Assembly: GCA_900546615.1 (NCBI GenBank)
Contig: URDJ01000039.1
Coordinates: forward strand, 1-24,299
Length of the DNA: 24,299 nucleotides
Direction: 5' to 3'
Origin: an uncultured Eubacteriales bacterium
GTDB taxonomy: Bacteria > Bacillota > Clostridia > Oscillospirales > Oscillospiraceae
The notes under the pieces: generated by a model
The model's database searches: none
Told to the model about the DNA's origin: nothing
Seen by the model: only the letters and a program-made list of their open reading frames with translations
In this document: positions 5,674-10,441 of the stretch, one piece after another
Layout of the letters: the number at the start of each line of letters is the position of its first letter
How positions within the stretch are numbered: position 1 is the first letter of the stretch
Made by a program: the position numbers and the translations under genes

Positions 5674-6955
5674 GTTTCCCGAATGGTACGATGGCAAGAC
5701 GGTGAGCGAGGCCAAATTCTGCGAAGAATTCCTCAAGACCCACCCGATGAAGAGCGTGAACGGCACCTTCTTCACCGTCGAGGGCCGGGTCACGGACGAG
5801 GACGCGCTGCGGCGCGAGATCTACGAGGAGCTCAAGCCCTTCTTCCAGACCGGGCTCACGAAGCGCGTGGCGAACCTGCTCGAAGCCCTGAGGCTCGAGG
5901 CCTACGCGCCCGACCTGCCCATCCAGCGCGACCGCATCCACGTCGCAAACGGCACGCTCTTCCTCGACGGGCGCTTCAGCGCGGAGCGCGAGTTCTGCCG
6001 CAACCGGCTGCCGGTGGCCTACAACGAGGGCGCGGCCGCGCCGGAGACCTGGCTGCGCTTTCTCTCGGAGCTGCTCTACCCCGAGGACATCCCGACGCTG
6101 CAGGAGTTCATGGGCTACTGCCTGCTGCCTACGACGAAGGGGCAGAAGCTACTGATGCTCATCGGGCGCGGCGGCGAGGGCAAGAGCCGCATCGGGCTGG
6201 TGCTGCGAGCGCTGCTCGGCACGAACATGGCGACGGGCAGCATCTCAAAGATCGAAACCAGCCGCTTCGCCCGCGCCGACCTGGAGCACGAGCTGGTGAT
6301 GCTCGACGACGACATGAAGCTCGAGGCCCTGCCCCAGACGAACTACATCAAGGCCATCGTCACCGCCGAGCTGCCCATGGACCTCGAGCGCAAGGGCCGG
6401 CAGAGCTACCAGGGCGACCTGTACGTCCGCTTTCTCGGCTTCGGCAACGGCTCGCTCAAGGCGCTCTACGACCGCAGCGAGGGCTTTTTCCGGCGGCAGA
6501 TCATCCTCACAACGAGGCCGAAAGACGCGAGCCGCACGGACGATCCGTTCATCGCCGAGAAGATGTGCGCCGAGGCGGAGGGCATATTCCTCTGGTGCCT
6601 TGAGGGGCTGCGGCGACTCATCGCGAACAACTACAGCTTCACGCTCAGCGAGCGTGCACGCGAGAACATGGCCGAGGCGGTGATCGATGGCAATAACGCG
6701 GTGGATTTCATGAGATCTGAGGGCTACATACGGCTCAAGGCCGATGCGGAGGCAAGCAGCCGGGACATCTACGCCGTGTACAAGCTCTGGTGTGAGGACA
6801 ATGCACTCAATCCGCTGTCACCGCGCAGCCTCAGCGCGCATCTCATCGAGAACCAGGAGGTCTACGGACTCGAACCTACGAACAAGATCTATCTGCCCGG
6901 CGGCCGCCGCGTGCGCGGGTTTATGGGTGTGGAGCTGCTCCAGCGCGCGATGTGA
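5666..6955 (+). CDS. P4/D5-type superfamily 3 replicative helicase
   Basis: A 429-residue ATPase of the phage/plasmid primase (P4 family) C-terminal type. Walker A is G167-x-G-G-E-G-K-S174 (LIGRGGEGKSRIG); Walker B is VMLDDDMK (211-218). A sensor-like Asn lies in GFGNGSLKAL (258-267), with a candidate arginine finger in EGFFRRQII. The N-terminal ~130 residues carry the D5_N-type lead-in domain, and the C-terminal ~90 are wHTH-like (RDIYAVYKLWCEDN). It should form a ring that melts and unwinds the element origin. The start is GTG at 5666 with GGAGG at 5655-5659, overlapping the CHC2 gene by 8 nt; an upstream in-frame GTG at 5636 lacks a ribosome site. No primase domain is present. Confidence 0.9.
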   Translation: MVEFPEWYDGKTVSEAKFCEEFLKTHPMKSVNGTFFTVEGRVTDEDALRREIYEELKPFFQTGLTKRVANLLEALRLEAYAPDLPIQRDRIHVANGTLFLDGRFSAEREFCRNRLPVAYNEGAAAPETWLRFLSELLYPEDIPTLQEFMGYCLLPTTKGQKLLMLIGRGGEGKSRIGLVLRALLGTNMATGSISKIETSRFARADLEHELVMLDDDMKLEALPQTNYIKAIVTAELPMDLERKGRQSYQGDLYVRFLGFGNGSLKALYDRSEGFFRRQIILTTRPKDASRTDDPFIAEKMCAEAEGIFLWCLEGLRRLIANNYSFTLSERARENMAEAVIDGNNAVDFMRSEGYIRLKADAEASSRDIYAVYKLWCEDNALNPLSPRSLSAHLIENQEVYGLEPTNKIYLPGGRRVRGFMGVELLQRAM

Positions 6956-7125
6956 ATTCGAGTTCAAACATTGCGTACAAGCGTACATATGTACGCTCGT
7001 ACACGGGAAAACAACTCAGTAACGATTTTTTGAAGAAACCTGAAGAAGCCAAATCTGAAGGTATCAATCCAGATCAAGGTATAAACCCCGCTCAGGATGC
7101 GGAAACTATTGCCAAAAGGAGCTGA
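6952..7125 (+). CDS. Probable hidden 57-aa protein between helicase and 92-aa gene
   Basis: A frame opening at GTG 6952 overlaps the helicase stop (ATGTGA junction), runs 57 codons and ends at TGA 7123-7125, one base before the TTG start of the next gene. Its last codons contain that gene's ribosome site (AAAAGGAGC). The C-terminal half (KKPEEAKSEGINPDQGINP) has low-complexity, protein-like composition rich in E, N, P and Q. It would be basic at the N-terminus and acidic in the middle. No ribosome site precedes the GTG, so expression would depend on coupling to the helicase. A near-perfect GTAC palindrome lies within codons 8-18. I recognise no family. Confidence 0.42.
   Translation: MNSSSNIAYKRTYVRSYTGKQLSNDFLKKPEEAKSEGINPDQGINPAQDAETIAKRS
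6975..7002. repeat. 28-bp near-perfect palindrome with four GTAC motifs every 8 bp
   Basis: GTAC occurs at 6975, 6983, 6991 and 6999, exactly 8 bp apart. The 16-bp core GCGTACATATGTACGC (6981-6996) is a perfect palindrome, and the symmetry extends to 28 bp with one mismatched pair. It lies 20 bp after the helicase stop. It may be an operator, an origin element bound by the replication proteins, or a coding coincidence within the putative 57-aa frame. Confidence 0.7.
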
Positions 7126-7126
7126 T

Positions 7127-7405
7127 TTGCGCTTGCAAATAGATATATTGGATAATCAAAAAATCGTGGCTGTGTGGCTGACGAGGGCGGAACGCGATGA
7201 CGAATCAGTCATGGCGCGGCTGCGCTCACTGCGGTCCGAGTACAAGGCCAAGAAATATACTGTTGCCGAGTACCATTCCGGCAGCGGCGACCTGCACACG
7301 AGCGTCCTCGACCTGCTGGCCTACAACAAGCGCCGCGCCGCCGAGCTGCAGGTCCAGCGCGAGAAGGCCGCCGCCAAAGCGGAGCACTCCGCGCAGGAGA
7401 GGTAA
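7127..7405 (+). CDS. Unknown 92-aa element protein
   Basis: No named family recognised. The protein starts MRLQIDILDNQKIVAVWLTRAE, a two-strand motif followed by a helical, Arg-rich part and a strongly charged C-terminal helix (AYNKRRAAELQVQREKAAAKAE) that may be a coiled coil. TTG at 7127 is preferred over an in-frame ATG at 7097, because GGAG (7118-7121, within AAAAGGAG) sits 5 nt upstream. The ATG option would add ten residues of weak character. It closes the replication operon, directly after the putative 57-aa frame, and is followed by a terminator. Proteins of this size next to serine recombinases can be accessory or directionality factors, but nothing in the sequence proves it. Confidence 0.7.
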   Translation: MRLQIDILDNQKIVAVWLTRAERDDESVMARLRSLRSEYKAKKYTVAEYHSGSGDLHTSVLDLLAYNKRRAAELQVQREKAAAKAEHSAQER

Positions 7406-7421
7406 GATAAGATAAGAAGAA

Positions 7422-7455
7422 GCCCGCCGGTTCACCACTCACCGGCGGGCGCTTT
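7422..7455 (+). terminator. Terminator of the replication operon
   Basis: A perfect 10-bp stem GCCCGCCGGT (7422-7431) with 7441-7450, a 9-nt loop, then GCTTTGG. It starts 17 bp after the stop of the 92-aa gene. The T-run is short (three). Three tandem GATAA copies (within 7403-7418) precede it. Confidence 0.7.
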
Positions 7456-7498
7456 GGCTGCGTTACGCTCGCTGCAAATGCTGCCTCTACGGAATCAA

Positions 7499-7604
7499 GT
7501 TTATGCACTGGAATGCAAAAACTTCTTAAAGTCTGCGAGTTTGTGCACTGGAGTGCAAAAACTTTTAAAATTCGACAGGTTTGTGCATTGGAGAACAAAA
7601 ATAT
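7499..7604. repeat. Three direct repeats at exact 40-bp spacing upstream of the recombinase operon
   Basis: Copies of about 26 bp begin at 7499, 7539 and 7579. Their shared core is GTTTRTGCAYTGGA followed by a TGCA half-site and an A-run. Each holds an imperfect dyad; in copy 2 it is perfect (TGCACT-GG-AGTGCA). Copy 3 is the most diverged. The array sits in the 379-bp gene-free stretch 7406-7784, ending 14 bp before the promoter -35 box. Regular spacing near four helical turns suggests cooperative protein binding on one face, as activator or repressor sites or as origin iterons. Confidence 0.8.
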
Positions 7605-7618
7605 GATGACAATGCCCC

Positions 7619-7647
7619 TTGCGGAATGCCGCGGGGTATGGTACAAT
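7619..7647 (+). promoter_or_regulatory. Promoter of the nuclease-recombinase operon
   Basis: TTGCGG (7619-7624), a 17-bp spacer and TACAAT (7642-7647). A dyad CCCC-TT-GCGG-AATG-CCGC-GGGG (7615-7636) covers the -35 box. The transcript would have a leader of about 130 nt holding a CCGAGA hairpin (7700-7714) and a second TCTCGG copy (7734-7739) able to compete for it. Confidence 0.65.
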
Positions 7648-7784
7648 GATATCAATTATTAACACGCAGTATCTAAATTACATTGATAGAAAGCAACACC
7701 CGAGATAATCTCGGCAGTTCATAGAAAAGCTGCTCTCGGCTGCGAGGACGCACATAAGGTATTCATAGGAAAGGGGTGAGGCAA

Positions 7785-8252
7785 ATGGGTATCGCGTTTC
7801 GACATTCGGCGGGGTTTGGGAAGCGGATGGAGTACAACCTGATAGGCAAAATGCTGATGGAAGGGCTTGACTGCTATGTCCCCTTGGTGGACGACCACGG
7901 TGTGGACTGCGTCATCAAGAAGAGCGATGGGACGTTTATAGAGATACAGATAAAGGCCCGCTCAAACAATGTTAACGACGGGGATGCGGCTTTGTTCTCT
8001 GCGATCACGCACGATTACAGGCCGAACTTCTATTTCGTTTTTTACTCCGAGCGCCTGGACAACACGATGTGGATACTGTCCTCGGAGGAATTTTTGAACG
8101 AATGTGTGACGAACAAGACTGGCAAGAACACCGGAAAACGGAGCATATGGTTCAACGGGAACCGCATAGACCCGGAGACCGGGGAGAGGAAAGAGTACTG
8201 CAAAGAGCGGTACAAGAAATACATAGCGACGGATTTCTCAAGATTCCATTGA
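7785..8252 (+). CDS. PD-(D/E)XK nuclease-like protein
   Basis: A 155-residue protein with a compact PD-(D/E)XK-type signature: DHGVDCVI supplies Asp41, and FIEIQIKARS supplies Glu53, Gln55 and Lys57. This D-x11-E-x-Q-x-K pattern is typical of DUF4365-like and Holliday-junction resolvase-like folds. An upstream helix with Glu16 (RMEYNLIGKML) matches the usual first-helix acid. ATG at 7785 is preferred over GTG at 7776, because GGTGAGG and AAGGGG lie immediately before it. It is followed by the recombinase gene after 16 nt, so both share one transcript. It might process element DNA or act in restriction or defence; function is inferred from fold only, and some family members are catalytically inactive. 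Confidence 0.75.
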   Translation: MGIAFRHSAGFGKRMEYNLIGKMLMEGLDCYVPLVDDHGVDCVIKKSDGTFIEIQIKARSNNVNDGDAALFSAITHDYRPNFYFVFYSERLDNTMWILSSEEFLNECVTNKTGKNTGKRSIWFNGNRIDPETGERKEYCKERYKKYIATDFSRFH

Positions 8253-8268
8253 CACAGGAAGGTATATG

Positions 8269-10398
8269 ATGAGCGAAGCATTAAATATCGCCGGGTACTG
8301 CCGCATCTCGGTGGACGACGAGCTGGACAGGGACAATGTGTCCATCGAGAACCAGAAGGCCATCATCTCCGACTTCGTGGGGCGCAAGTTCCCCGGCGCG
8401 GAGCTCGTGTTTTTCGAGGACAGGGACAGGTCGGGCTACACCTTTGAGCAGCGCGAGGGCTATCAGGCCATGCGGCGGGAGCTTGTGGCGCACAGGCTGG
8501 ACATCCTCGTCATCAAGGACTTCTCACGCTTCTCCCGCCGCAACAGCCGGGGCCTCGTCGAGCTCGAGGACCTGCGCGACGCAGGTGCGCGCATAATCTC
8601 CATCGGAGACGGCATCGACTTCCCGAACGACGACGACTGGCTCAAGATACAGTTCCAGTTCCTCATAAACGAGATGCCCGTCACCGACACGAGCAAGAAG
8701 GTCAAAAGCGTCATCCGCCGCCGTCAGGAGGACGGCAAGTGGATCTGCGCCGCGCCCTACGGCTACATCATCAACAAGAAGCAGCAGTTCGAGGTCGTGC
8801 CGGTCGAGGCCGACATCGTTCGCCGCATCTACCGTATGTACATCGACGGCTGGGGCTACAAGAAGATCGCGAACGCCCTCACCGACGAGGGCATACCCAC
8901 GCCGCGCATGGCCGAGCGCGAGCGCAAGCTCGCCGAGGGCGAGGACTACCGCCGCAGCGTCAAGAGCGCGTGGAGCATCGCCACCGTCCAGGGCATACTC
9001 GACAACGACTTCTACATCGGCACGCTGCGCCAGGGCAAGTACACCCGCGCCAAGATAAACGGCCGGGACATCCTGCGCGACGAGGTGGAGCAGATCGTCA
9101 TCGAAAACCACCACCAGCCCATCATGGACTACCGCACCTTCGCCGCAGTCCGCGCCCTGCGCGAGAAGCGCGCGAAGTACAACTACCGCGGCGTCAAGAT
9201 AAACGAGAACGTCTACTCCGGCTTCCTCGAGTGCGGCGACTGCGGCGCGCCGATGTTCGCGCTCAGCCGGCGCGACCTCAAGCCCGCCTACACCTGCGGC
9301 ACCTATCACCGGCGCGGCACCGCGGGCTGCACCACCCACCACATCCGCGTGGACAAGCTCGACGAGCTCGTGAAGCTCTACGTCCGGAAGGTGCGCGACA
9401 ACTCCGCGGAGATGCTCGAGCGGCTCAACGCCGAGCTCGCCCGCGAGCCCGAGGACGTGGCGGAAACGGAGCGCAGCGCGGCGAACCTTGAGGACGTGCT
9501 GCTCGACGCTCAGGAGGAGCTCAAGGCCACGAAGCGCCAGCGCGTGCGGGACATCATGCGCCACCCGGAAAACGAGGCCGTGCTCGAGGCGACCTATGAC
9601 GAGTTGGAAGCCGACCTCCTGCGGAAGATAGAGGGACTGCAGAGCCAGATAGAGCACGTCACGGACAGGCGCAACACGATGATCCGCGCAAACCGCGCCG
9701 CAAAGACGGCGATGGAGGTCTTTGACGACATCATAGGAAAGGAAAAGCTCGAAAAGCAGGATTTGGAACTCATAATCGAGCGCATCAAGGTCTACGAGGA
9801 CCACGTTGAAATACAGCTCAAGGCCGACATAGACACCCTGCTGCGCCGCGGCGAGCTGCCGGAGCCGGACACGGAGCCCGTGACGGTGCTGCAGACCTCG
9901 ACCCACCACCCGGACAGGACCATCAGCGCCAATGTTGTCAATGAGGGCGACCCGCTGGAGATTTTTACGGATAAGGATGGGGAGGTCATCTTTAAAAAGT
10001 ATTCGCCCATCGGCGAGCTCTCCGACTTTGCGGCGCAGATATGCGACTCGCTGCACAAGTCCACGGACTGCATAGCCGCCGTCTGCGACCGCGACTCCAT
10101 CATCGCCGTCGCCGGCGGAGGACGCCGCGAGCTCTTTGAAAAGCGCGTCTCACCCGAGCTCGAGCAGATCATGGAGTCCCGCCGCGTCTACCGCCACGAG
10201 TCCGGAGGCGCTGCGATGCCTGTAACCGACTCCGAAAGCGGCTTCTGCGTCTCCGTCGCCGCCCCGGTCATCTCCGAGGGCGACCTCATGGGCTGCGTCA
10301 TCTTCGCTTCGGCCAAAAACTCCCCGCCCTCCGGCGAGGTGGAGCTCAAACTCGCCCAAACCGTCGCCGCTTTCCTCGGCAAGCAGATGGAAAGCTGA
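8269..10398 (+). CDS. Large serine recombinase fused in frame to the SpoVT C-terminal region
   Basis: A 709-residue chimera. Residues 1-558 are a large serine recombinase: catalytic Ser14 in GYCRIS, the EDRDRSG and KDFSRFSRR motifs, the Recombinase domain (about 160-300), a zinc ribbon (Cys322, 325, 343, 354), a coiled coil (about 380-480) and the usual final strand IKVYEDHVEIQLK. Residues 559-709 match SpoVT from EGDPLEIF through KKYSPI, CDRDSIIAVAG and the terminal FLGKQMES, lacking only the first ~30 SpoVT residues. ATG 8269 has AGGAAGG (8256-8262) at 6 nt; ATG 8266 is the alternative. Family members integrate and excise elements by Ser-linked cleavage at attP and attB. Fusion identity is strong by motif; activity of the tail is unknown. 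Confidence 0.93.
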   Translation: MSEALNIAGYCRISVDDELDRDNVSIENQKAIISDFVGRKFPGAELVFFEDRDRSGYTFEQREGYQAMRRELVAHRLDILVIKDFSRFSRRNSRGLVELEDLRDAGARIISIGDGIDFPNDDDWLKIQFQFLINEMPVTDTSKKVKSVIRRRQEDGKWICAAPYGYIINKKQQFEVVPVEADIVRRIYRMYIDGWGYKKIANALTDEGIPTPRMAERERKLAEGEDYRRSVKSAWSIATVQGILDNDFYIGTLRQGKYTRAKINGRDILRDEVEQIVIENHHQPIMDYRTFAAVRALREKRAKYNYRGVKINENVYSGFLECGDCGAPMFALSRRDLKPAYTCGTYHRRGTAGCTTHHIRVDKLDELVKLYVRKVRDNSAEMLERLNAELAREPEDVAETERSAANLEDVLLDAQEELKATKRQRVRDIMRHPENEAVLEATYDELEADLLRKIEGLQSQIEHVTDRRNTMIRANRAAKTAMEVFDDIIGKEKLEKQDLELIIERIKVYEDHVEIQLKADIDTLLRRGELPEPDTEPVTVLQTSTHHPDRTISANVVNEGDPLEIFTDKDGEVIFKKYSPIGELSDFAAQICDSLHKSTDCIAAVCDRDSIIAVAGGGRRELFEKRVSPELEQIMESRRVYRHESGGAAMPVTDSESGFCVSVAAPVISEGDLMGCVIFASAKNSPPSGEVELKLAQTVAAFLGKQMES
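9915..9970 (+). other. Predicted attR junction inside spoVT
   Basis: Left of base 9943 the sequence is the end of the recombinase, with an unusually AT-rich stretch AATGTTGTCAAT (9931-9942). From 9943 (GAGGGCGACCCGCTGGAG) it encodes SpoVT from residue ~31. Large serine recombinases use attachment sites of roughly 40-50 bp with a 2-bp crossover, so the core should lie within or next to 9935-9950. The exact crossover dinucleotide needs the other end of the element. Confidence 0.7.
9943..10398 (+). pseudogene. spoVT: 3' part of interrupted spoVT (stage V sporulation protein T)
   Basis: The 151 codons cover the second half of the AbrB-type swapped-hairpin domain (EGDPLEIFTDKDGEVIFKKYSPI) and the full GAF-like regulatory domain to the natural C-terminus. 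SpoVT is normally ~180 residues and begins with the AbrB half that contacts DNA; that half and the native promoter are absent here. SpoVT is a forespore regulator under sigma-G and is needed for proper spores. The reading frame is intact and undecayed and the C-terminal region is well conserved, which argues that it is still used after excision. It is translated here only as the tail of the recombinase. Confidence 0.88.
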
Positions 10399-10406
10399 CA
10401 ACAAAA

Positions 10407-10439
10407 CGGCCTGCCTCCGACAGGGGGCAGGCCGCCGCT
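10407..10439 (+). terminator. Terminator after the recombinase-spoVT gene
   Basis: CGGCCTGCC (10407-10415) pairs with 10426-10434, with further pairing inside; then CCGCTTTT. It lies between two converging genes and presumably was the native spoVT terminator. The short T-run continues to 10442. Confidence 0.7.
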
Positions 10440-10441
10440 TT

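Larger units (their letters stand above)
1..9942. mobile_element. Right-hand portion of an integrative element inserted in spoVT
   Basis: This stretch carries element-type genes: XRE repressors, a SLOG protein, a sigma-like factor, a DUF6076-type protein, a CHC2 plus P4/D5 helicase replication module, a nuclease-like protein and a large serine recombinase at the extreme right. The right boundary is placed just before base 9943, because from there the recombinase reading frame becomes the C-terminal ~151 residues of the host sporulation regulator SpoVT. The left boundary is outside the window: no N-terminal SpoVT half is found here. No capsid, portal, terminase, tail or relaxase gene is visible in the ~9.9 kb, so a phage satellite-like or replicating integrative island is favoured, but the missing left part could change that. 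The exact crossover point cannot be fixed from one junction. Confidence 0.85.

Noticed and set aside
7499..7604. Three regularly spaced repeats as a CRISPR array
   Set aside because: Only three copies, spacers of 14 bp, degenerate third copy and no cas genes; operator or iteron sites fit better.
8524..10056. Long 510-aa open frame on the minus strand opposite the recombinase
   Set aside because: A shadow of a GC-rich, codon-biased gene; composition is Val/Leu/Ala-rich low complexity, and the plus strand encodes a clear recombinase.
8269..10398. Recombinase with a natural extra sensor domain and no gene interruption
   Set aside because: The tail matches SpoVT from about residue 31 to its exact C-terminus, including half of the AbrB hairpin that has no use without its other half. 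Interruption explains this better, though the left end is needed to be certain.
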